64,000 nucleotides of DNA from Phaeosaccion multiseriatum (Eukaryota > Ochrophyta, other classes): the NCBI GenBank assembly GCA_965112735.1, contig OZ218958.1:2852001-2916000 (forward strand), read 5' to 3'. The number at the start of each line of letters is the position of its first letter. The stretch's first letter is position 1. This document shows, piece by piece, positions 24,600 to 35,242 of this stretch. The notes below the pieces were generated by a model that worked only from the letters and a program-made list of their open reading frames with translations, searched no databases and was not told where the DNA came from. Made by a program: the position numbers and the translations under genes.

Positions 24600-27500
24600 G
24601 GTGTGTCTCTCTGTGTGTGTGTGTTGTCGTATGCCTCATACCATCTGCCCTTCCTCCTCCTCCTCCTCCTCCCCTCCCCCCTCCACCTCCTCCTCCTCCT
24701 CCTCCTCCTCCTCCTCCTCCTCCTCCTCCTCCTCCTTTGTGCCTCCCTCCGATGGCGATGACAGCTGGAGGCCCAGAATGCAATCGGGGCGATGGCCGGC
24801 AGCAGATGGACCAGCTCCCTCAACGACACTAATGCCCCCCCCTCGGGGAGAGGGCGTGGTGGAGGAGGGGGAGGAGGAGAAGAGGGGCGAGGTGGAAGTG
24901 GAACAGATGACGGCTATGGAGGGTTGGGAGGGTATGGAGCGAGTGGGTTAGGCTTCGATGATATGCGGTTTGGGGGTAGGTCACGCTGGGGAGAGGACTC
25001 TAGCTACGGAGCCGGGGCTGGAGGGTTGGATGAAAGCAGAGCAGGAGATGAGGCCAAGGAGGGTGGCGACGGAGCGGTGCACATGACGAGTAGGTGGGGG
25101 AGCAACAGCAGCTGGGGGGTGGGGGGCGGTGGAGGGGAGGGAAGCAGCAACGTTGGCGGCGACATGGCCTTGCTGAGGTCCATTGGTGGCGTTGGTGGTA
25201 AGGCTACCAGTCAGCAGCGAGGTGGATCCAGTGGGTTTGGGTTCAGTAGGGGGCTGAGCAGTGGTGGATTTGGCATGGAAAGCGTTGCCTCTGAAAATAG
25301 TTTTAGCGAGTGGAGTGAGGACGGTCGAGATGAGAATGACGACGAGGATGACGACGAGGATGACGACGATTATCTCCCAATGTATGAAGGAGAGGACCCA
25401 CATCGGCGGGCATCGGAGGAGGAGCAAGGAGAGGGAGAGGAAGGCAGGGCGGGGGGTGGGGGGCAGGCAGGAGGGGCAAGTTGTATTCGAAATATGAGCC
25501 GGCATAGCATTGCCGAGGAGGGAGAAGAAGACGACGCGGAGGACGATGGTGGAGGAAGTCGATCTACGCTAGAGCTGCTGGAGCGATCTCTGAGTAGGGT
25601 GAGCATCGGGAAGGACGGCGACGGCAGCAGTGGCGGTAAAGAGAGGGTTGCTGACGCTTCCTCCTCTCGCTTCTTTCCTTGCGGAGGAGCCACTGGAGCC
25701 AAGCAGCCGCAAGCGCTTAAGGATCGGGGGGCTACAGGTCTGAGAGAAGCCGGTCTGGGAGAGGGAGAAGGAGAGGGAGAAAGTAGTGATGGAGGAGGAG
25801 GAGGAGGAGGAGGAGGAGGAGGAGGAGGAGGAGGAGGAGATGGCCCTAGACGGAGAGGAGGAAAGCGCTTTGGGAGAATGAGTGGGGGAGTGAGCTTCGA
25901 CGACGCAGATGATCTCATCGAGTGGGATCGATCCCCCGTCAGCACGGAGCAGCAGCTCAGAGCGCCAGATCCCATTGGAGGAGCAAGCGGTGGTGTAGGA
26001 GGAGGAGGAGGAGGAGGAGAGGGGGGTGGTGGCCAAGGCGAAGGGAGCATCGGTAGTTCCGGTAGGCTCCTCTCTGACTCTGGCGAGGAAGGAGGGGGAG
26101 GGAGGCGAACCTCGTCACTTGAGTCTCTTGGGGGAGGGCATGTGTCCGACGTGTCCACTGCCATCGACGCCAGAAGTGGTGGGGACGGTAGAGATGGCAG
26201 AACAGACGATCTCTTCCCTGGTCTCTCTAACGAGCGGCATCACCACCACCAGCAGCAGCACCAGCAGCAGCAGCAGCAGCAGACGAGGACAGAACGGGAC
26301 GGAGGGGCAGGAGGCGAAGGAGGAGCAGAAGGAATCGGTGGAGAGGGTGGTGGAGTGAGGAGAGGGAAGAGCAATCGGGTGTCCACGTCGAGGGCGAGCC
26401 GCACATCGGGTAGCAGAGCCGCCCACAGCCACCACAGCCATAGACCCGCCCCCCCTGCGTACGACCTATGGTTGTACATTCAGATGCAGTTCTGCAATCA
26501 GCAGACGCTGCAGCATTACCTCCGCAACTCGCCGGACAGGCAGCAGCAGCAAGTGGACATTGCACATGCCCTCACTGTCTTCCTCCAGGTAAGCACCAAG
26601 AGTCAGCCAAGCGCAAAGCGCAACTTCTTACGTACGCTGTTATGTTTTTTTTGGTGTTGCTCTTTTGTGCTGGTCGCGTGTGTGTATGTGTATGTGTATG
26701 CGTGTGTGTATGGATGCGTGTGTGTGTATGTGTGAGTGTGTGTCCCAGATGGCCTCTCATCTCTCTCGCTCCCTCCCTCCCATCCACTGCCATCCCCCCA
26801 CAGGTGGCCAAGGGTCTGCAGTATGTGCACTCCCGCGGCCTCATCCACCGAGACCTCAAGCCCGACAATTGCTTCCTCATGGCCGATAACACCGTCAAGA
26901 TTGGAGACTTTGGCCTGTCCAGGCACTCCGGCGACATGGGAGAGGCAGCAGCAGCAGAGGCGGTGGCTGGGGGGGGGTTGAACCTCACACCGAAGGGAGG
27001 GGAGAGCGGCGGAGGAGGAAGGGGAGGAGGAGGAGGAGGAGGAGGAGGAGGAGGAGGAGGGGGGGGGGGGGGTGCGCTGTCGGGCGGAATCGGCACTGTG
27101 CTGTACGCCTCGCCGGAACAGACGAGCGGTCGGGACTACGATGAGAAGACGGATGTCTACTCACTGGTAAGAGGGAGGGAGGAAGGCTGTATGTATCTTT
27201 ATCCCCCGCCCCTGAAAAGGGCTGTCTTTGCGAGGCACATGCACTGCCATCGCTCTCCGCGCCCCCCCTTCACGTACAAACGGACCACGCACTTCACTAC
27301 TTGCTGACCAGGAAATCGATACTCAACCCGTCCCTCCTCCTCCTCCTCCTCCTCCTCCTCTACCTTTTTTCTGTAATTGCGTCAGGGGGTGATGCTGTTC
27401 GAAATGTGCTTCCCCGCCTTCGGAACCGACATGGAGCGTTTCATAACCTTGAGCAAGGCGCGCAACTCGTCATTCCCTCCGTCCTGGCACCTCCCTGAGA

Positions 27501-28374
27501 AGCACCCGGAGGTGTATGCTCTGCTCTACTCCATGCTAAGGCATCTGCCCAGGCGGAGGCCCTCCACAGACGAGATCGTCAAGATTGTAGAGACCATGGA
27601 GGTGAGTTTGAGTTGGAGCTTCGTCCTTTCAGAGTGTGCGCCCATGCTCCTAACGGGATAGCTTGATGGGAGAGAGAGAAGAGGCAGCGCGAGGGGGGGT
27701 GGGGAGTGGAACATTTGCGTGGTGATGCTGCCCTCAATCAACCCCAACCCCCACCCCCAATACCCAACCACCCGATACCCAATACCGCCAACCCTGCCCG
27801 CAACCCGATACCCAACCAGGGTAAGCGCATGGTGCTACGCCTGGACAGTGCTGCGGGGGAAAGCTACGGACCCATGGCGGTGGTGCTGAGAGTGGAGCTC
27901 TGTCCTGTCAACATCTCGGCCGCCTCTTGTCTGCAGGAGCTGTACGAAGCTGTCAATGACATGTGCTTACGCTGTCGGAAGAGGAGGGCAGTGGCGGCGG
28001 GGGCGGCGGCGGCGGCAGGCAAGGCGGGGGGGAGAAGAAGCAAGGCGAAGGCACGGCGGATCGGTGGTGCTGGTGTAGGCCTCGGACTGGATGTCGATGA
28101 TGATGAAGAAGCAAAAGAAGAGGAGGAGGAAGGGGAGGATGCCGGTGACGAGGAGGAGGAGGAGGAGGAGGAGGAGGAGGAGGAGGAGGAAGAAGATGCG
28201 AGCAAGCTTGGCGAAGGGGCGACGCTGGCGCAGTTCGGAGTGAGGGGCCACGGCGGAGTGACAGAGATGGAGTTTCTTGTGGCTGGAGCGTCCTTGGAGG
28301 AGCGCCAGTGGATCCAGGCGTGCCTCAGGGCGAGGGCAGGCGTCACCAGCGTCAGGGAGTACCCAGCAAACTAG
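19348..28374 (+). CDS. PERK-type eIF2-alpha kinase (ER-stress sensor)
   Basis: Eight exons (19348-20161, 20700-23791, 23983-24147, 24444-24536, 24765-26588, 26804-27166, 27386-27601, 27820-28374), all GT-AG and in phase, giving 2373 aa. A signal peptide (residues 1-23) precedes a luminal region with IRE1/PERK-like beta-propeller strands ('[13 protein letters not shown]', '[14 protein letters not shown]', '[11 protein letters not shown]') and long low-complexity inserts. A membrane span lies at about 938-960. The cytosolic kinase (from about 1303) has [27 protein letters not shown] and [10 protein letters not shown], plus the eIF2-alpha-kinase signature after [25 protein letters not shown]. 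The N-lobe is split by an insert of about 560 residues rich in Gly, Glu, Ser and Gln. The expected role is phosphorylation of eIF2-alpha on ER stress. A tail of about 185 residues follows. The family call is firm; PERK rather than another membrane eIF2 kinase is inferred from topology. Confidence 0.88.
20597..20640. repeat. (CA)n in PERK-type kinase intron 1
   Basis: Dinucleotide run interrupted once, in the 3' part of the 538-nt intron 20162-20699. Confidence 0.9.
25796..25840. repeat. (GGA)n coding repeat in kinase insert
   Basis: Poly-Gly run inside the large insert that interrupts the kinase N-lobe. Similar runs at 22089-22112 (luminal part) and 27010-27072 (activation-segment insert, between DFG and the APE-like motif). 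Confidence 0.85.
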
Positions 28375-28955
28375 GGTAGCTGGTATATGTGTGTGCGTGC
28401 ATGCGTGCGTGCGTGCGCCAGGGAAGTGGGAGGCGGGGTTGGAGCATATGCCGGGGTGCCGGTGGGAAGCGATGGCAAGGGGATCATACAACTGTAACTG
28501 TAAGAGAGAGACTTTTGGGGCGAAGATGAGGCCTCTCCACACCCCCGTTGAAGTGTACATATTAGTTTTAGAAAAAGGACGAGGGGGTGGTGGGGGAGGA
28601 GGGGTGGAAAGGCGGCCGAACCTCTCCTTCCCTGCTTGTGTGGCCCCGTGGCTTGCTCAGGCAATGGCGGGGGGGGGGGTAGGCCTTCAGAGGACTTCCA
28701 AGAGTTGCACAACCATTTGTAGTTAAACAAAATATAGACGACGGATGAGGGAGAGGTTGGTACACCCAACACAATTTAGGCTCTGTGGAAGCCAACCCGT
28801 TGTGTCCGCTCTTCTCATGACGAATCACTTGCGCTCCTCCTCCTCCTGCGTGTACTTGTCGTCTTTCCTGTCTTACTCTCCTGCTGCTCCTTCTCCTCTT
28901 TGTATTTTCCCGTTTCTTCTTCTCCTCTCCTCCCCCCTACCTCCTCCTGCCACTT
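28375..28955. other. Convergent intergenic region (3' UTRs of kinase and WDR4-like genes)
   Basis: 580 bp between stop codons of convergent genes. It holds a short GCGT/GCAT repeat near 28390-28420, a G run near 28670 and an AT-richer patch (about 28705-28740). No gene seen. Confidence 0.5.
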
Positions 28956-30683
28956 TTACTTGTCGCCTTTCCCCACTTTTCCTCCCTCTGTTGCTGCCGC
29001 CGCCGCCGCCGCAGCAGCAGCCTCCTTCTTCCTCTTCTTCACATTCTCGTACGCGCTGTTGTTCAGAGGAAGCTTCACCAACTCGGCAGAGTTTCCATCG
29101 ACGCGGGTGAGCGGCAACAGGCTCTTCGCCCCCAGCTCCTGGGCCTTGGCGACAATGGCGGCACATACCTCCTCCGCTGCAGCGGCTTGCAGGCTCATTA
29201 CCCCTCCCGTAGCATTGCTCCCGGTCATGGCATCTGTGGCACAAGAAGAAGAAGAAATGGGCACCACATCCTGTCCCGACACCCGGTAGGCCGAAAGCAG
29301 GCCCGGTGAGGCATGCGCAATGTACACAATCGCCCCCTCCTTCCCCTCCTCGTCCTCCGCTCCACAGCACATGCCAAGGACCGCTTGGGGAAGCTCCACC
29401 TTCTTCGAAAAAGTCAAGGAAAACGACCCCTTCCCGTTCCCCTCCTGTTGGTTCTCTGCCGTCGTCGTCGTCGTCGTCGTCGTCTCCTGTTGGAGGCGGT
29501 ACATGAGGAGGCCGGCGTAGTCATGCACGGAGACAAGTACAGTGCCGTCCCTCAGGGCCAAGACTTTGAGAGGCACCGACCCGATGCTGCGCTTCTCCGC
29601 ATTCTCATCCACCTGTCCTCGCCCCACCTGCTTCCGCTTCCTCGCCCTCCTTCTACCCTCCTTCCCTCCCCCCTCTTGCTCCCCTTCTGCAATTTCAACG
29701 TCGGCGTCTTTCCCACTGCCGCCGCCGCCATCCTTCCCTTCGCCCCCACCCTCCTCCTGGTCCTTGTCATTGTCCTCCCCCCCCTGGCTCGTTGCCTGCT
29801 CCTGGTCCTGCTGCTGCTGCTGCTGGAGCAGTGCTTCTTCCTCGGTGGGCCCCATCCCCTCCACGTCCTGTATACTGCACCAGGCCAGGCGCTTGCCTGT
29901 GTCAACGTCGAAGAGTCCTATCTTCTTGTCCCCCCCACAGGTCAACAGCAGATGCTCTCTCCCATTCCCTGGCACGGTGCTCACTGCGCTGATGAAACTC
30001 GAGTGTCCACATAGATAAGACTTGATGAGGAATGTGTTGGGAAAGTTGGAAATGCGAACGTGCTCTCCTCGGTCACCTGTTGCGAGCCAGCCGCCTTCTC
30101 CACCTCCCCCTCCTCCTCCTGAGGCTGTCGTTGACAGTGCGACGCAAGTGATTGCTGTGGCTGTGTGCCCGAGAACGAGCTTAACGCCCTTGCCATTGCC
30201 ACCTTCACTTTTAGTGGTGGGAGCAGAAGCAGGAGTGGGGGCCGGAGCTGCTTCTGTAGAGATGGTGAGCAAGTCTCCGTACTTGTCTGCAGCCAAGAGG
30301 AGATCCTTCTCTTTGCCGTCTTTCCTAGCGAACAAGAGAAAAGTGGGCTTCTTGTGCACCTCGCTGCTTGCCTGCAGCGTCGTTGTTGACGCATCCCAAA
30401 CCACTACCTGCTTGTTGTCACAGGCAGCGGCCACGAGCCCTCGGCCTGCCCCCCCCCCTCCTCCTGCTGATGACAAGCCGACTGCTGTGATTTCAGTTGG
30501 ACTTAGATCCTTATTCAGAGCCTGGGCGTGTGAAACCACTACCCCGATAGCTGCTGTTGGAGCTGCTCCCTCTGCTGCTGCTCCAACCTCCCGAACAGAA
30601 GAGCTGCTCGCCCACACCACGTGGCCCCCTTCCAGGGCCAGCGCGACTCGACCATCCCTCACTGCGAGAACTGATCGAAGCAT
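28956..30683 (-). CDS. WDR4: Trm82/WDR4-like WD40 subunit of tRNA m7G46 methyltransferase
   Basis: Single-exon gene of 575 aa from ATG at 30683. WD40 blades are visible: 'LLAADKYGDLLTI', then 'GHTATAITCVALS', then 'DRGEHVRISNFPNTFLIKSY' directly followed by 'CGHSSFISAVS' and 'LLTCGGDKKIGLFDVDTGKRL'. The combination DR-x-E-x-(I/V)-R-(I/V)-S-x-(Y/F)-P-N followed by a Leu-Cys-Gly-His repeat is the hallmark of Trm82/WDR4, the non-catalytic partner of Trm8/METTL1 that makes 7-methylguanosine at tRNA position 46. An acidic Gly/Glu-rich loop (about residues 300-360) and a Lys/Ala-rich tail are low-complexity additions. It is head-to-head with the first FNIP gene across 241 bp. The intronless structure contrasts with its neighbours. 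Confidence 0.85.
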   Translation of the reverse strand: MLRSVLAVRDGRVALALEGGHVVWASSSSVREVGAAAEGAAPTAAIGVVVSHAQALNKDLSPTEITAVGLSSAGGGGGAGRGLVAAACDNKQVVVWDASTTTLQASSEVHKKPTFLLFARKDGKEKDLLLAADKYGDLLTISTEAAPAPTPASAPTTKSEGGNGKGVKLVLGHTATAITCVALSTTASGGGGGGGEGGWLATGDRGEHVRISNFPNTFLIKSYLCGHSSFISAVSTVPGNGREHLLLTCGGDKKIGLFDVDTGKRLAWCSIQDVEGMGPTEEEALLQQQQQQDQEQATSQGGEDNDKDQEEGGGEGKDGGGGSGKDADVEIAEGEQEGGGKEGRRRARKRKQVGRGQVDENAEKRSIGSVPLKVLALRDGTVLVSVHDYAGLLMYRLQQETTTTTTTTAENQQEGNGKGSFSLTFSKKVELPQAVLGMCCGAEDEEGKEGAIVYIAHASPGLLSAYRVSGQDVVPISSSSCATDAMTGSNATGGVMSLQAAAAEEVCAAIVAKAQELGAKSLLPLTRVDGNSAELVKLPLNNSAYENVKKRKKEAAAAAAAAAATEGGKVGKGDK

Positions 30684-30924
30684 CCTCTTCTGCGTGGCCG
30701 TAGGAAGCGAGCGCAGTCCTTGGTGAGCTCGTGGGCAGTGTTGGAGCTGTGAGCCCTCGACGATTCTAGCACCAACACGTCAAGTCAAGTCAGGTCCTTT
30801 GACTCTGATGATTTATGATTTCCATTCCCCCCAATTCCCTGATTCCCGATCAGTCGGTCTACACCACCCCACCACAGTGAAGTAGCGCAGTGACGCTGGA
30901 AAGGGGAAGGAGAGAGAGAGTACA
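30684..30924. promoter_or_regulatory. Divergent intergenic region, WDR4-like / FNIP1
   Basis: 241 bp between start codons. From about 30743 to 30924 it is duplicated, inverted, upstream of FNIP2 (about 50123 to 49945), including the CAAGTCAAGTCAGG-like repeat and the CCCGATCAGTCGGTCTACAC box. That shared block is the likely FNIP promoter/5' leader. Confidence 0.5.
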
Positions 30925-33069
30925 ATGAAGGGCAGCACGTCGAAGGGAGGTGAAACGAAGGGGGGGGGCATCGTGATGGAAGAAAGTCGTCAAGAGACTG
31001 ATGGAGCGGGGGGAAATTTGCTAGAGCGCACCAGTCTCAGCAGCAGCGGGCCGGCGGCATTGAGGGTGGTTGCTGGTCGTGTTGGTGTTTCAAACAAGGC
31101 TCTGTGGGGCGTATGCAAGGAGGTCGACAAGGTAACCTCCCGCGGTTTGGTTATCAACGCCAATGTGCCCCAAGCTATTCTGTCGCGTGAGCTGAGTATG
31201 CTGAAGCAGAAAAAGGGGGAGCGCGAGGAGACTCAACGCCTTGCTGCGTCTTCCTCCCCTCCTCCCGTCTCCATGCGGGGAAGAGATGCCGTGGAAGGGC
31301 TTCGAAGGTCAGGGAACGTTAGGGCGAGGCAGCCGGACCATGGTATGGCGGGCTCCTTTCGCGTCAAGGCGGTGCGCCTCGGCATCCAACGTCAAGACGC
31401 TGACGAGCTGACTCCTGCTGATGGGGCTCTTGCTCTCAAAGTGTTGGCACTGTGGCCACTCTCGGTCAAGCGTGTGGGGTTTTCAAGGTTCTTCGATGCG
31501 TGCCGCGTTGTTGTACAGAGCGGCGTGGAGGAGGTGGAGTTTCCACCATCGTCGAAGTTCAACAGGTCAATCGATCTCCCTTTCTCGCTGAAGAAGATAA
31601 CTTTTGGATTCCTCTTCGATCAGGCTGATTTGGTGCTACCAAGCTCTCTGGAGGAGCTCAAATTTTCAGAGAACTCAGCATTCAACTGGCCAATCGCTCT
31701 CCCTTCCTCGCTGAAGAAGGTCACTTTTGGAAGTGACTTCAATCAGGCAGATTTTGTGCTACCAAGCTCTCTGGAGGAGCTCAAATTTTCAGAGAACTCA
31801 GCATTCAACTGGCCAATCGCTCTCCCTTCCTCGCTGAAGAAGGTCACTTTTGGAAGTGCCTTCGATCAGGCTGATTTCATGCTACCAAGCTCTCTGGAGG
31901 AGCTCAAGTTTGCATGGCACTCAGTGTTCAACAGGCCAATCGATCTCCCTTCCTCACTGAAGAAGGTTACTTTTGGAAGTGCCTTCGATCAGGCTGATTT
32001 GGTGTTACCAAGGTATCTGGAGGAGCTCAAGTTTATAGGGTACTCAAACTTCAACAGGCCAATCGCTCTTCCTTCCTCGCTGAAGAAGGTCACTTTTGGC
32101 ACACACTTCAATCAGGCTGATTTGGTGCTACCAAGCTCTCTGGAGGAGCTGAGCTTTTCAAATGACTCAAACTTCAACAGGCCAATCGCTCTCCCTTCCT
32201 CGCTGAAGAAGGTCACTTTTGGAAAAGCCTTCGATCAGGCTGATTTGGTGCTACCAAGCTCTCTGGAGGAGCTGGAATTTTCAGGGACCTCAAGGTTCAA
32301 CAGGCCAATCGCTCTTTCTTCCTCGCTGAAGAAGGTCACTTCTGGATTCGTCTTCAATCAGGCTGATTTGGTGTTACCAAGCTCTCTGGAGGAGCTGAAG
32401 TTTCCATGGCTCTCAAGGTTCAACAGGCCAATCGTTCTCCCTGTCTCGCTGAAGAAGGTCACTTTTGGCACAGACTTCAATCAGCCTGATTTGGTGCTAC
32501 CAAGCTCTCTGGAGGAGCTGAGCTTTTCAGAGGACTCAAACTTCAACAGGCCAATCGATCTCCCATCCTCCCTGAAGAAGGTCACTTTTGGAGAACACTT
32601 CGATCAGGCTAATTTGGTGTTACCAAGCTCTCTGGAGGAGCTGGAGTTTCCAAGATTCTCAGTGTTCAACAGGCCAATCGTTCTTCCCCCCTCGCTGAAG
32701 AAGGTCACTTTTGGAAGAGCCTTCGATCAGGCTGATTTGGTGCTACCAAGCTCTCTGGAGGAGCTCAAATTTTCAGGTTACTCAGTGTTCAACATGCCAA
32801 TCGTTCTTCCCCCCTCGCTGAAGAAGGTCAGTTTTGGCCGTCACTTCAATCAGGCTGATTTGGTGTTACCAAGCTCTCTGGAGGAGGTGAATATGGGGGG
32901 CTTTAGCCTCCCCCTGGAGCTGCCTGCCTCACTCCGGACTCTTTCGCTGAGCTATGAATACTCCTGCCCTCTGGAGAGGGTGCCTGCCGGCCTGAGGAAG
33001 CTTACGGTTGGGAGGAGTTGCCCACTGCCTGCAGATCTACCGGAGGGTCTTCAGCTGACTTACGCCTGA
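30925..33069 (+). CDS. FNIP-type repeat protein, copy 1
   Basis: Intronless, 714 aa, ATG at 30925. An N-terminal region of about 210 residues contains a Lys/Glu-rich helix and a conserved 'MAGSFRVKAVRL' segment. Then come 11 tandem units of about 41 residues, each made of two 20-21-residue half-repeats: LPSSLKKVTFG..F.QADLV and LPSSLEEL.F...S.FNRPI. The 'F-N-x-P-I...LP-x-S-L...L-x-F-G' pattern matches FNIP repeats, LRR-like units best known from Dictyostelium and large algal/protist families; the usual interpretation is a solenoid for protein interaction. The last repeats degenerate into 'LPASLRTLSL' and 'LPEGLQL'. Units are nearly identical at DNA level, so the array can expand or contract by unequal exchange. 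A full inverted paralogue lies at 47803-49944. Cellular role unknown. Confidence 0.8.
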   Translation: MKGSTSKGGETKGGGIVMEESRQETDGAGGNLLERTSLSSSGPAALRVVAGRVGVSNKALWGVCKEVDKVTSRGLVINANVPQAILSRELSMLKQKKGEREETQRLAASSSPPPVSMRGRDAVEGLRRSGNVRARQPDHGMAGSFRVKAVRLGIQRQDADELTPADGALALKVLALWPLSVKRVGFSRFFDACRVVVQSGVEEVEFPPSSKFNRSIDLPFSLKKITFGFLFDQADLVLPSSLEELKFSENSAFNWPIALPSSLKKVTFGSDFNQADFVLPSSLEELKFSENSAFNWPIALPSSLKKVTFGSAFDQADFMLPSSLEELKFAWHSVFNRPIDLPSSLKKVTFGSAFDQADLVLPRYLEELKFIGYSNFNRPIALPSSLKKVTFGTHFNQADLVLPSSLEELSFSNDSNFNRPIALPSSLKKVTFGKAFDQADLVLPSSLEELEFSGTSRFNRPIALSSSLKKVTSGFVFNQADLVLPSSLEELKFPWLSRFNRPIVLPVSLKKVTFGTDFNQPDLVLPSSLEELSFSEDSNFNRPIDLPSSLKKVTFGEHFDQANLVLPSSLEELEFPRFSVFNRPIVLPPSLKKVTFGRAFDQADLVLPSSLEELKFSGYSVFNMPIVLPPSLKKVSFGRHFNQADLVLPSSLEEVNMGGFSLPLELPASLRTLSLSYEYSCPLERVPAGLRKLTVGRSCPLPADLPEGLQLTYA

Positions 33070-33659
33070 TGATTTATTCGGTCTCTTCTACCCTCGACAG
33101 TTTTGCGATCGTTCATCAGGTCTGTCGGGTACTCGCCATGTCCCTCCTACGGCATACGGGGGGAGGGGGTGCCTGCCCATGTTCCGAGCTCTATTTCACA
33201 TTGACTCTAACGAGCGCATGAGGACATGAGCGTTGGTTGTGAGGGGGGGGGGGGGGCAGCAGCGAAGCAGCGCAAGCAATGGACCTGCTTGCGTCTGGTG
33301 CCTCATGGGCAGGAGAGGACAAGACAAGGGGGGAGGGGAGAAGGCCTCGGGAGTCGCTCACGAGGACGAGGGTCGACAGCCGACTCTGGCCCCTGCTGCT
33401 GCTGTATCACCAACTGCTGGTGCTGCTGCTGCAATCGGACTGATGGGGGCATGGGTCCACACGGCCCCCGAGCTCTATCTCAGGCTAGCGAACCACCTCC
33501 TCACCCTTTTTTTGAGCTGTTTCTCACTGAAAATGGAGGTTCATGGCGAAAGGGTCTCACCATTTTCTAGTCTTTTTTGGGCCGCTCACCCAAACGTTGG
33601 TTGTCTAATTTTCACTTGGCGACCACCCCCCGTTTCAATTTTTAATTTCACTGCCCGCC
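33070..33659. other. Intergenic spacer with one dispersed 15-nt motif copy
   Basis: 590 bp between FNIP1 and the next gene. It contains a G run at about 33242-33256 and the word GTATCACCAACTGCTG between CTG triplets at about 33397-33432, in non-coding DNA. No convincing gene. Confidence 0.5.
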
Positions 33660-33844
33660 ATGGGTGCCGGCGGCAGCAGCTGTGATGCAAGGCCATCGTC
33701 CGCCCACAGACAAGTGTTGGAGGATCTGGAGTCCTCAGTGATCAAGGGAGTGCAAGACGGGAGACTGTCTGCCTCGAAAACTGCTGCGGCAGTGAAGAGC
33801 GAGGCGCCTTCATCACCTTCGGCCTCGGCTGCTACCGCTGATGC

Positions 33845-33889
<45 letters not shown>

Positions 33890-34447
33890 TGCTGCAGTAG
33901 CTGCCCGAGAAGTAGAGGTGTCGAGACTATTGGCACTGTCCGAGGAAGAGAAGAAGGAGCACGGGGAGATGCTCTTGGCCGCGGAGCTGGAGAGGGACAG
34001 GGCCGCCGGAGGCAAGCAAGGGCAAAAGGAAGGGGAAGCGGATTTCGCCAAATCGTTCAGCGGCAGCAAACAGGATCACGACGTGGAGAAGGAGTTCGAG
34101 CGAATGATGAGGGCAGAGAACGGCGCGGCTGCGGTAGGGGCGAGCGAGGGTGCCGCCCAACTCCTTCAGCCCTACGACGCAGGGTACGATGAGCTGCGGC
34201 AGGTACGGTACAACAAGCAGAGCAGTACACTTGCTACGTGTTAATAAGTGAGGGAAAGAAAGGGAGAGAATAGCAGCGCACGCGATGGCCCCAAGCCCTC
34301 TTTATTAACTCCATCAGAGATCCTCTCGTTGAAAGGGTGGCGATAGATGTGTGTTTTGCTTCCCCTCCGTAACCTCTGCTCACTTGCTATCATACCCACT
34401 TACGTTGAACTTTCTCCCACAACACCACCGCCACCACCACCACCACC

Positions 34448-34524
<77 letters not shown>

Positions 34525-35242
34525 CCAGGCTGGTTGTTGGCTGAGGTACCTCTCTTCCTCGGGCTGCTACATGTGGCTTCACAGCCTGCTAGCGGAGGTG
34601 ACGGCCATTCGCCCTCCCGACTACGTGGAGCCGGGGGAGGAGAGCGGCCAAGGAGGGGCGGGAGGAGGTCAGCAAGACCCGGCCTTTGGTCTCTTCTCTT
34701 GCAAGCTCGCCGATCTCCCTCGGGTGATCGATGAGACCATCGACGAGGAGAACAAGACTCCCTTGTTGATCGACCCTTCCCCCGACGGGAAAGTGACGGC
34801 TTTTCTAGACTACAAATCGGCGCTTGTTGACGTCTCAGTGCTCTCCGTGGGGTATCAAAAATCTGGCGTGCGAGCGGGGGATGTAATGGAATCAGTGCGG
34901 GTGAAGGTGGTGAATGGCATCAAGGCTGGTACCACGGTCACCCTTCGCTTGGGGGGGCTCACGCAAGATTCGGCGAATTTCAAGCAGAAGCTATGCAAGA
35001 GGGATGTTTTCCCTCTGGAGCTGTTTATGGAGGCTGGCAAGAAGCTCTTTATGCCCAAGAGCAAGCCGCGGTACAAGCTTATGTTTAGAGACGAGGACAA
35101 GGTGGACAGCGACTGCCCAGCCAAGCCAGACACTTTTCGCTTCCTCGTGCTGAGCTGCCTCTCCCCCAGAGACGTTCGGGCCAAGCTGGGAGAGTCGGTC
35201 CCCCTGGGCTATTGCAAGCTCATTTACGTGGACTGTTGCTGA
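33660..35242 (+). CDS. Unknown protein with predicted N-myristoylation site
   Basis: Two exons (33660-34202 and 34529-35242) joined in phase 0 across a 326-nt intron that ends in a CAA-repeat tract, giving 418 aa. The start MGAGGSSC has Gly2, Ser6 and Cys8, the classic pattern for N-myristoylation plus possible palmitoylation, so membrane attachment is predicted. Residues about 60-85 are poly-Ala from GCT repeats, followed by a charged helix. The second exon opens with 'GCWLRYLSSSGCYMW' and 'RPPDYV', which faintly recalls a WW-type fold but lacks a clear second Trp, so I do not call it. The remaining about 170 residues (including 'TPLLIDPSPDGKVTAFLDY') look globular and conserved but I do not recognise the family. 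Confidence 0.65.
34431..34525. repeat. CCA/CAA triplet tract forming intron 3' end
   Basis: CACCAC triplets pass into about 20 CAA triplets that run directly into the acceptor CCAG at 34528. The usual polypyrimidine tract is replaced by an A/C repeat. Confidence 0.85.

Noticed and set aside
34529-34630. WW domain at the start of exon 2 of the myristoylated protein
   Set aside because: The second conserved Trp/Pro arrangement is not clear; similarity is too weak to call.
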